Below are positions 53,178-61,300 of a stretch of 64,000 nucleotides of DNA, piece after piece. Where the stretch lies: the NCBI GenBank assembly GCA_017504305.1, contig JAFVRJ010000024.1:62001-126000 (forward strand). Reading direction: 5' to 3'. The position numbers and the translations under genes were made by a program. Every line of letters starts with the position of its first letter. Within the stretch, counting starts at the first letter, position 1. The notes below the pieces were generated by a model. That model searched no databases. It saw only the letters and a list, made by a program, of their open reading frames with translations, and was not told the origin of the DNA. The DNA is from Clostridia bacterium. GTDB lineage: Bacteria; Bacillota; Clostridia; Christensenellales; DTU072.

Positions 53178-53827
53178 ATCTCTTTAACCTTATTTGCAAC
53201 CTCTTCGATAGTCATGTACGAGGTGTCGATAACGACAGCGCCATCGGCAACTTTCAAAGGAGCAAAATCACGGTTCATATCTTGGTAATCGCGTGCTTTT
53301 ATATCGGCTAAAATTTCCTCAAATGTATGCGAAAAGTCACCCTTTCCCTCAAGGTCTTTTTTGCGCCTTTCTGCGCGTACTTCGGGGGATGCATCCATAT
53401 AGATTTTGACGTTAGCGTCAGGTAAAACGTAACTTCCGATATCTCTACCATCAAGTACACAGTCGGTTTTGGATGCGATTATGCGTTGTAAAGCACACAT
53501 TTTAAGACGAACTTCGTGTATCTTTGAAATCGTAGATGCTGCCATGCTTATGTGATGTTCGCGAATATAAGGTGTAACGTCGAGGTCGTTAACTATAACT
53601 TTTTGGCCGTTTTCGCTATATTTTATGTCCATATCAACGGTTTCAAGGAACGGTACTACTTTGTCACGGTCATCGGGTTGAATACCGTTTTGAAGTGCGT
53701 AATAAGCCAGTCCTCTATACATGGCACCGGTATCTAAATAAGCGATATTCATGGTTTTGGCAATATATTTTGCGATGGTGCTTTTTCCAGCACCGGAAGG
53801 TCCGTCTATTGCGATGTTTAAGGTCAT
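53162..53827 (-). CDS. cmk: Cytidylate kinase
   Basis: The 221-residue kinase has the P-loop IDGPSGAGKSTIAK, DTGAMYRG, LDGRDIGSYVLPDA and a C-terminal lid with KARDYQDMNR. It phosphorylates CMP and dCMP. An AAGGAG SD precedes the ATG. The plsC gene often placed between cmk and ispH is absent here. Confidence 0.97.
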   Translation of the reverse strand: MTLNIAIDGPSGAGKSTIAKYIAKTMNIAYLDTGAMYRGLAYYALQNGIQPDDRDKVVPFLETVDMDIKYSENGQKVIVNDLDVTPYIREHHISMAASTISKIHEVRLKMCALQRIIASKTDCVLDGRDIGSYVLPDANVKIYMDASPEVRAERRKKDLEGKGDFSHTFEEILADIKARDYQDMNRDFAPLKVADGAVVIDTSYMTIEEVANKVKEICKGK

Positions 53828-53838
53828 TCTATTTCTCC

Positions 53839-55098
53839 TTATATGTTGTTGCCGGCGGCATAGCCGGTTGAAAAAGCTATTTGTAAGTTATACCCACCGG
53901 TAAGAGCATCTACGTCGAGCATTTCACCGGCGACTGAAAGATTGGGTATAATTAAGCTTTGCATTGTTTTTGGATTGATTTCTTTAACGTTAATACCGCC
54001 TGAAGTGATTATTGCCCTCTCGATGGGAGCAAGTGATTTTACGTTAAAAACAAGCGATTTTAGGGCGTTTAGAAGCTTTTTGCGCTCCTCTTTGGTAATA
54101 AGATTAACCGTTTTATCTTGTGGTATTTCAGTAATTTTAACAACGTAAGGTATTAGACTCTTTGGTAGTAATTGCGAGATAGCGTTTATAAACATTTTAT
54201 TGTTTTGTGCGCTGAAGTCGCTTAAAATACGTTTATCTAAAGTCGACTCGTCAAGAGCCGGTTTAAGGTCCAAATTTAAGTGATAATCGCGGACGTTAAG
54301 GCGGTTGATCTTCGATGAGATGGTAAGCGCTATAGGGCCGGACAGGCCTTCATCGGTAAATAACATTTCTCCGAATTCCGAGTAAATTTCTTTGCCGTTT
54401 TGGTTGTTTATTACTGAAAGCGTAACGTTTTTAAGGGATAATCCTTCGGGTAGAGGTAGATCTAACGTCGAAAGCCTCTTGCGAGTTGCGGTTTCTGCGC
54501 TATCAACAATGATTTCCGATAAACCGGCTACGGGCTTAACGACGGTATGACCGATTTTTGTTAAAATCTTAAGTCCTTTGCCGTCTGAACCGGTTTTAGG
54601 GTATGAAAGACCGCCCGTTGCAATAACGAGGTGATCACATTCAATAACACCTTTGTTTGTAATAATTGAAGGAATTAGACCATCTTCATTAATCTTAACG
54701 TCGGTTAGTTCCGTTTCAAAACGAAGTTCGATTTTGCGGTTTTTGATTGCACGAAGAAGTGCATCGATTATATCACTACTTTTATCAGAAAGGGGAAATA
54801 CGCGTCCACCACGCTCAACTTTAAGCGCAACACCTTCGTTTTCAAAAAACTCTTGTACGGAATTTGAGTCGAAAGCTCGCAAGGAACTCATCAAGAATTT
54901 GGGATTGCTAACAACGTTTGATAAAAAATCACGAAAATCTGCAACGTTAGTTACGTTACAGCGTCCTTTGCCGGTTATGTATAGTTTACGCCCTATTTTT
55001 TGGTTTTTTTCAATTAAAGTAACTTGATGACCATTGTCACTTGCAGCAATAGCTGCCGTTATTCCTGCAGGGCCACCGCCAACGACTACTACGTGCAT
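53839..55098 (-). CDS. BaiN/HI0933-like FAD-dependent oxidoreductase
   Basis: The 419-residue flavoprotein starts with the dinucleotide-binding VVGGGPAGITAAIAA and has KIGRKLYITGKGRCNVTN, VIATGGLSYPKTGS and a C-terminal GGINVKEINPKTM, then GEMLDVDALTGGYNLQIAFSTG (second FAD contact, seen in two blocks). These are the hallmarks of the YhiN/BaiN family. Substrates are largely unknown; one relative reduces bile-acid intermediates. It sits between surE and cmk, a common clostridial location, with a 1-nt overlap with surE. Confidence 0.92.
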   Translation of the reverse strand: MHVVVVGGGPAGITAAIAASDNGHQVTLIEKNQKIGRKLYITGKGRCNVTNVADFRDFLSNVVSNPKFLMSSLRAFDSNSVQEFFENEGVALKVERGGRVFPLSDKSSDIIDALLRAIKNRKIELRFETELTDVKINEDGLIPSIITNKGVIECDHLVIATGGLSYPKTGSDGKGLKILTKIGHTVVKPVAGLSEIIVDSAETATRKRLSTLDLPLPEGLSLKNVTLSVINNQNGKEIYSEFGEMLFTDEGLSGPIALTISSKINRLNVRDYHLNLDLKPALDESTLDKRILSDFSAQNNKMFINAISQLLPKSLIPYVVKITEIPQDKTVNLITKEERKKLLNALKSLVFNVKSLAPIERAIITSGGINVKEINPKTMQSLIIPNLSVAGEMLDVDALTGGYNLQIAFSTGYAAGNNI

Positions 55099-55847
55099 TA
55101 TGCCTTCTCCTTAAGTTTGCGCATTTGAGAAAACATAGTGTTATCGGAGGTTAGCGGAGTAATTGTTGCGTAACCTTTTTGATACCAACTAACGTCACAA
55201 TCGTCAACGTTTACAACTTGCAAAGGATTTCCGACGAGTGTATGAGGAATGCCTTGTTCGGTTTTTTCGTCAACCAAATATATATCGCTATATAATCTAA
55301 CTCCTAAAGGAGTTACTTTATGTCCAATATTGCCTATTCTCTCATTATTAATATTGACGTTGAGAGCATATTCAGATGAACACATGGACAGATAATAATC
55401 AAAGTTTTTAATAAAGAAATCGATAACGTAATCGAAATCGGTATCCTCATCTGGGTTCGCGGAAAGTGCTATGGATTTATAACCGAGAACACTTGCTTCC
55501 ATCGCTGCGTTAGCCGTGCCGGAGTAGACGATGGTCGTGCCGATGTTAGGCTCGTTATTTATGCCCGAAATAACTAAATCCGGAGGATTTTGTGCCATAA
55601 GTTCGGTGCCGAGCTTAACGCAATCAGCCGGAGTTCCGCTCAAAGAATAACATTTATAACCGTCGGACTCAGCATCATCGATCTTTTGAAGATAAATTGG
55701 TTTGCCAAAGGTCATGGCGTGCGCCATGCCACTATTGCATTTTAGCGGTGCTATAACCAAAACTTCATGTTTTTTTGCAAGTTCTTTTGCAAGCCCTCTA
55801 ATGCCGTATGAAGTGTAGCCGTCGTCGTTAACAAGCAGTATTCTCAT
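55098..55847 (-). CDS. surE: 5'/3'-nucleotidase SurE
   Basis: The 249-residue phosphatase has the SurE metal-site motif LLVNDDGYTSYGI at the start, APLKCNSGMAHAMTF, GTPADCVKLG, and VISGINNEPNIGTTIVYSGTANAA (metal Asn and turn). It dephosphorylates nucleoside monophosphates. It overlaps the genes on both sides by one base. Confidence 0.96.
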   Translation of the reverse strand: MRILLVNDDGYTSYGIRGLAKELAKKHEVLVIAPLKCNSGMAHAMTFGKPIYLQKIDDAESDGYKCYSLSGTPADCVKLGTELMAQNPPDLVISGINNEPNIGTTIVYSGTANAAMEASVLGYKSIALSANPDEDTDFDYVIDFFIKNFDYYLSMCSSEYALNVNINNERIGNIGHKVTPLGVRLYSDIYLVDEKTEQGIPHTLVGNPLQVVNVDDCDVSWYQKGYATITPLTSDNTMFSQMRKLKEKA

Positions 55848-56581
55848 TATAACCTCTGCAAGATGGCGATCTCTCTATCGGTTAAATAGCGACTCATGCC
55901 CCTACCTAATCCGCCGAGTTTTAAGTCACCGATCTTGGTGCGCTTAAGGAAAATAACGTTGGCGCCTACGTACTCGAACATACGGCGTACTTGGCGGTTT
56001 TTGCCTTCATAAATGGTAATTTCGATGCGAGAGATATTGTTTTCAACGCCTAAAACCTTTACTTTAGACCTATGAGTTACCGTGCCGTCAAGCGGAATAC
56101 CGTTACGCAAACGTGCAAGGTCGCTTTCTTGCAAAGTACCTTCAATTTTAGCAATATAAGTTTTAGGAATTTCGTTGGAAGGATGAGTGAGCTTATTTGC
56201 AAGAGCACCATCGTTGGTTAATAAAATTAAGCCTTCGGTATCATAATCCAATCTACCAATGGGGAAAATGCGCTTATCGGTTACGTTGACGTAATCCATA
56301 ATGGTTTTACGTGCCTTGACTTCAGAGCCTTCTTCAGGCGTTTTATCGTCTTTTACAGTGGTAACGCAACCTTTCGGTTTATGTAACATTATGTAAACGT
56401 AACGATTGACGAGCGTAATTTTACGATCGTCAACGGTTACAGTGTCGTTAAATTCATTGATATCGGTTCCGAGTGCAGTAACGGTTTTGTTATTAACCTT
56501 TACTTTGCCTTCAGCAATAAGTTTGTCGGCTGCGCGTCTTGAAGCAACGCCACATTCGGCAATATATTTGTTAAGTCGCAT
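55847..56581 (-). CDS. rluB: RluB/RsuA-type rRNA pseudouridine synthase
   Basis: The 244-residue enzyme has an N-terminal S4 domain (MRLNKYIAECGVASRRAADKL) and an RsuA-type catalytic domain with GRLDYDTEGLILLTNDG (catalytic Asp, about 105) and EGKNRQVRRM. It modifies 23S (or 16S) rRNA. A GAGGT SD precedes the ATG, 8 nt after dacF. Confidence 0.94.
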   Translation of the reverse strand: MRLNKYIAECGVASRRAADKLIAEGKVKVNNKTVTALGTDINEFNDTVTVDDRKITLVNRYVYIMLHKPKGCVTTVKDDKTPEEGSEVKARKTIMDYVNVTDKRIFPIGRLDYDTEGLILLTNDGALANKLTHPSNEIPKTYIAKIEGTLQESDLARLRNGIPLDGTVTHRSKVKVLGVENNISRIEITIYEGKNRQVRRMFEYVGANVIFLKRTKIGDLKLGGLGRGMSRYLTDREIAILQRL

Positions 56582-56588
56582 TTTTACC

Positions 56589-57734
56589 TCAAAAAATCGA
56601 AAACTTTTTATCTACATTATATATACTATATAATTTTTCGGTAAATATCAAGTGGTTGTTGATAAAAATGTTGACCTCTCCCAAACTATTTGCCTTATCG
56701 TGTGGGGCTGTGATATGGTTTGGTATTGATACTCGCGCATCAATATTTTCAGAACCGTCCGCTTTTACGGGGTAATAACGATCAGTATTGGAGTATACCT
56801 CGACTGACTTAATTTTCTTGCCTTTTTTTACCTCGATTTCGCCGTATGATTTGTTCTTATCGATAACCTTAACCATTTTATAATTTTGGTGTGCGTAGTC
56901 CATCAAATTTGCGCATAGCTGAAAATAGTCGTAATAATTAAGAGCTACAGCAACAACTTGCATATCGTTTCTTTCACTTGATGCGATAAGACATCTACCG
57001 GCCTCGATTGTATAACCGGTCTTAACGCCGTTTGCCCCTTCGTAACTATATAAAATACGATTTTTATTAGCAAAATAGCGTGATTCTTCACCGTTTTCCC
57101 CTTCAACAACGTGCATTTTTGTGGAAACAATCTCTTTGAACGTAGAATTTTTGAGAGCTTCTGAAGCGATAACACATAGATCGTAAGCCGATGTATAATG
57201 ATTTTTTGCAGATAAACCGTGCGGATTTACAAAGTGTGAATTTTTTAAGCCGAGAGAACTCGCCTTTTCGTTCATTAAATTTACAAATTTTTCAACACTT
57301 CCGGCGGTATGGATTGCAAGTGCGACCGCGGCATCATTGCCGGAACGAAGCATTAATCCGTAAAGAAGATCTTTTACAGATATTTTTTCACCTAATTTTA
57401 GGTAGATCGAGCTGCCCTCTATACCAACAGCTTCCTTCGGAATTGTAACTATTTGGTCTAAATCTACAATGTTTTCAATTACAATAAGTGCCGTTAAGGC
57501 CTTTGTAGTACTTGCCATTGGTAGTTTGGCATTTTCATTACTGCTTTTTAATAAACGATTACTGCTGACTTCCATCACGGCATATGCCGATTCATTACTT
57601 GCATATGATTTGCGTTGGCTACGTACGTTTAATAGCGAAATGCCAACTGAAAAAGATAACGCCACGAGGAGTAGCGTTAGAGCTATTAATTTATGCTTAT
57701 GCTTTTTACAATTTTTTGTGCTGTTTCTAACCAT
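56589..57734 (-). CDS. dacF: D-alanyl-D-alanine carboxypeptidase (DacF/PBP5 family)
   Basis: The 381-residue protein has an N-terminal membrane/signal segment (about 14-35) and a peptidase S11 domain with the three penicillin-binding motifs: STTK (active Ser, about residue 75), SGN (about 132) and KTG (about 236), followed by a C-terminal beta domain. It trims the terminal D-Ala of peptidoglycan stem peptides. In Bacillus the dacF homologue is forespore-specific. The start overlaps the preceding small gene by 49 nt and has a weak SD, suggesting coupling. Confidence 0.93.
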   Translation of the reverse strand: MVRNSTKNCKKHKHKLIALTLLLVALSFSVGISLLNVRSQRKSYASNESAYAVMEVSSNRLLKSSNENAKLPMASTTKALTALIVIENIVDLDQIVTIPKEAVGIEGSSIYLKLGEKISVKDLLYGLMLRSGNDAAVALAIHTAGSVEKFVNLMNEKASSLGLKNSHFVNPHGLSAKNHYTSAYDLCVIASEALKNSTFKEIVSTKMHVVEGENGEESRYFANKNRILYSYEGANGVKTGYTIEAGRCLIASSERNDMQVVAVALNYYDYFQLCANLMDYAHQNYKMVKVIDKNKSYGEIEVKKGKKIKSVEVYSNTDRYYPVKADGSENIDARVSIPNHITAPHDKANSLGEVNIFINNHLIFTEKLYSIYNVDKKFSIF

Positions 57735-57850
57735 TTTTCCAAATTTGATTGATCGTTTGATGATTCGTACTTTCTATCTTTTTTTGATTTTTGTTCTTCA
57801 TGATTTTTATGCTTGCCAAAGTTAAAGTTAATGTTTAAATTTAAGTCCAT
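57686..57850 (-). CDS. Small hypothetical protein (54 residues)
   Basis: A minus-strand frame of 54 codons starts at ATG 57850 behind a strong SD (GAGGAGA) and overlaps the end of the DUF2953-like gene and the first 49 nt of dacF. The product is Asn-rich at the start, then highly charged (Lys, Glu, Asp), with no signal or membrane segment. I do not recognise it. It may be a short coupling cistron, or a small protein in the place where ytfJ is found in related genomes. Translation is likely; function is unknown. Confidence 0.5.
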   Translation of the reverse strand: MDLNLNINFNFGKHKNHEEQKSKKDRKYESSNDQSNLEKWLETAQKIVKSISIN

Positions 57851-58320
57851 TTTTGCTTTCTCCTCGATAAAAGCATCTTAATTAACTGTAAAATAATACG
57901 CCAAAACATAATTTTTACAGTAGTTTCCAAATAAATCGAATTTGCGGTTTGATTGTTAAAAAAGTTGACTTTTGGCGAGTTTTCTTTAAAAACCCCTCTT
58001 AATGTATTCTCGATTAAGCCAAAAATTATAATAAAACCATAATTCAATAATTCATTTATGGCCGTTTGCTCCATTTTCTTAAAAGTACAAGTTAAAACAG
58101 TCTGTTTAGTGCTAATTGATATTAGTGGTTTAGTAAGGTTTAATTCATTTACCACACTCGGCCTCTTTATTTTGTCGGCTATAGAAAATGTTTTACGATA
58201 TACTTTTATCGATTTATTTTCATCTAAAATATTTATAGTAGCTCTTATGATAAATAAGTGCTTAACCTCTATTTCTATGGGTTTACCCTCTTGCCAATAT
58301 GCTCTAAAAAAAACTGCCAT
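57841..58320 (-). CDS. DUF2953/YtfI-like protein, probably N-terminally truncated
   Basis: The 159-residue frame resembles the C-terminal part of DUF2953 (Bacillus YtfI, sporulation-associated): a beta-rich start, an amphipathic segment around NYGFIIIFGLIENTLRG, then FWRIILQLIKMLL and a basic tail. Normal members are about 200 or more residues long and begin with a membrane helix, which is missing. The only start codon lies in the terminator hairpin of the upstream surface-protein gene, with no SD, so the 5' end seems to have been lost. A minus-strand CATACTAA ends 6 nt before the ATG and could act as a sigma-E-like -10. The gene may be decayed; the family assignment is tentative. Confidence 0.5.
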   Translation of the reverse strand: MAVFFRAYWQEGKPIEIEVKHLFIIRATINILDENKSIKVYRKTFSIADKIKRPSVVNELNLTKPLISISTKQTVLTCTFKKMEQTAINELLNYGFIIIFGLIENTLRGVFKENSPKVNFFNNQTANSIYLETTVKIMFWRIILQLIKMLLSRRKQKWT

Positions 58321-58339
58321 ACGTTTTTAGTATGGCAGT
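58305..58339 (-). terminator. Terminator of the MBG-repeat surface protein gene
   Basis: On the minus strand, ACTGCCATAC (58330-58339) pairs with GTATGGCAGT (58313-58322) around a 7-nt loop, followed by eight Ts. It overlaps the only start codon of the next gene (58318-58320). Confidence 0.9.
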
Positions 58340-58366
58340 CTATTTTGTTATTATGTCCTATCGTTG

Positions 58367-61300
58367 CTATTTACGATGGGTAAGAGATTTTTTAATAGCT
58401 CGTTTGGTAGCGTGTTTTACCACACTGCGATAGTTCATTGCTCTAACAGCAAATGCCAATGCTACAACAATGCCTATGCCTCCAACTACACCTCCGCCTA
58501 CTACGTAAGGAGTGATGTTCTTTTCACTATCTTGTTTGGGCTCGTAAGTAATTGTGTAAATATTAAGTTTATAGTCAAAGTAATAGTTTTCGTCTGATCC
58601 TTCGTTGTATTCAACAAGGTTTGTGCCGACTTGGCCACTCTTTGCTTTAACTGTGGGCTTAACCGCCAAGTCGTTTTCATCTTCGTTTTCTACGAAACCA
58701 TCGTACAAAATGGTAAACTTGGGAGCAACGCCGGCTTTAGTAGTAATTCCATCTTCTACGTAAACTGTTAATTTTTTCTTACCAATCGAGAATTCAACGG
58801 AGTTGGAGCCCGAAATGGTGTAGCTCGGGTTAGATGGAGTTACGGTTACCCTATAAGTTCCTGCATTTTTGACTTGTAATGCACTGAATTCCTTTATCGG
58901 TTCGCAAGTGTCGCCTTCAACAATACCGGTTAAAATTACGTTGATTTCTGACTCTCTTGTATAACCATTATATACAAGATCTTTGTAATTTTCGAAGGTA
59001 ACCGTAATCGCCTTTGTCCTTATAAGTAAGCTTTCATTTCCGCTTACTGCCAAGTAGTTGTTTGTTTCAGCATAAGATGCGGTTACAGTATGTCTTCCGG
59101 CTTGCGGGAATTCGGGGAATTCTGCACCGGCTTCTTCGAAGGAATAGCGCACCGGAACTTCTACGTTAAGGCCGATTGCAGATACAGTTGCGGTAATCGC
59201 ACTAAACGAGCCGTAAGTTTGAGCTAATTGACCGCTGAAGGTGAGTTTAGGTGCAATCTTATTGATCGTGAGCATTGCAGTTGCAAAGATGCTTCTGTAT
59301 TGCTTATAACGTAGGAATACTTTAACGTTGTATACACCGGCATTGACGGGAGCGGTTTCGCTTTCGTCGTAATATACGCCCGAATAAAGGATTTCGGTCT
59401 CGATTTCATTTGCGGTGCTTTCGTCTTCGTAATCGATTTGCGGGACGAGAGATTTTGCGGTATTATCGAAATCAACCGTCAAGTTGTCGAGTGTTACGTT
59501 TGCAAGATTGCGTACGATCGCGCTAACACTTAATTTGGTTGTGATCAAGTTGTAGTTACCGTTATCAATCTTGATATCGTTAATAGTAACCTCGGTTTCA
59601 CCTATTTCTTTGCTCTTGAGGATTTGGTCGAAGGTTACGTTTACTTCATCGTTATTAATTACACCCTCAAGTAACATATGCGTACCGATTTGAACGTCTG
59701 AAGTGTAGGTACCATCGATAAGTTTGTCGTATTTAATGCCACTAGCCACAAGCGAGATATCCTTGGGTAAGATTACGATAACCGCTTTTGCTGAATCTGA
59801 CTCGTAAAGAACGTTATAGTTGGTTAATTGAGCATTTTCTGCTGGTTTCAATACGATTGTGTAACCGTAGGTATCGCTTACGTTTTGTATTGTGTCAAGA
59901 GCCGTACCATCTTCGTATACGCCGGTAAGGTTTAGAATATTAGCTTCGCCTTCATCGCCGGGAAGGAATCCATCGTAACCAATGTCGATAGAGGGAACAT
60001 CACCATAAGTTAATTCCGTTTTCTCTACGCTTAATTTAACGGTTACGTCAAGTGCATTTATCGTACCCTTTGACGGATATTCGAAAGGTTCGGGTAGTAT
60101 GTAGTTAGGTGCATAGTCTGATACGTTGAATGCGTAAGTAATCGTAATGGTCTTGCCGGTGCCAGCGTTTTCGTTATCGAAAGTAGCGATGGCATACAAG
60201 CTTTGACTACGTAATTCGGTATTAATTTGCGAGGTGATAACTGCATCGATAGTTGCACCGTTTAGTCCATTGTTATTCTCCTTAATCTTTGCCATAATTA
60301 CACCCTTACCGAGGTAATCTCTTTCGGTTTCTACTATCGGATGGTTTTTATCGGGCCCGAATAAGTTGGAAAGATCATACCTATCTACCATTAAGGTGTA
60401 AACCGCAGGGCTACCATCGGCCTTTACAGCGCTATAGTTATCACCGCCGGCCTCCTCTTTGAATTGAACGGTTAAGGAGTATCCACCTGCTTTAACAGGT
60501 AATAATCCAATGTTTTCGTCGTAGATTAACGTGCCGGGAACTCTTTCTCTGATGATTTCAATATAATTCCACCACGGGAAGTTGGCTTGATCGTCAGAAT
60601 TGTTGTATGCATCAACGATTTCGGCGTGACACTTTTTAAGACCTACGTCGTTGTTGGTGATGCTAAAGAAATCAAAATAGTTGGTCTTGTTGTAAACACC
60701 GTTATCGTCAGTTCCGTTGTAAGGCTCGTATTGACCGTAAGTGATATTAAAGTCTTGGAAGTTAACGACAACAGTTCTACCGCGAATTATAATCTTATCT
60801 TCATTAGACCCCTCTTTCATTATGGTAACGATGCTCTCGTTATCGTCAACAGCTTCTTTAGAGTAAACAAAATTATAGGTTCCAGCATCCAAAGGCGTGC
60901 CATACGGGGTTAGAGTGATGGTAACGTTAATGATACCAAATACTGAAGTCGGTACCTCAATCGTATGGGTAAGCGTGGGATTTGCCGTAAAGTCATGATC
61001 TAAATAGTCGAACGTAAACGTCGGAACTTCAAACTCAACCGCACGTTTTACTATTTGGAAGAAGGCATCGTTTACGTTGGAACGAATTATTTTATAGTTT
61101 TTGTTGTCCCAAGTATAGTTGACAAATAGGTATAGGTTGTAAACCGCTTCAACATCACCGCCCGAATAGTTATTCGTATTACGATCTCTTTCAAGAGTGA
61201 CGACTATCGATTCCCCTTCTAAACCGGCAACTCTTTGAGTAAAATCAACGTCAGCATCGCTATCGCCATACTTTTTAGAAATTGTTTTCGCAGTAAAAGC

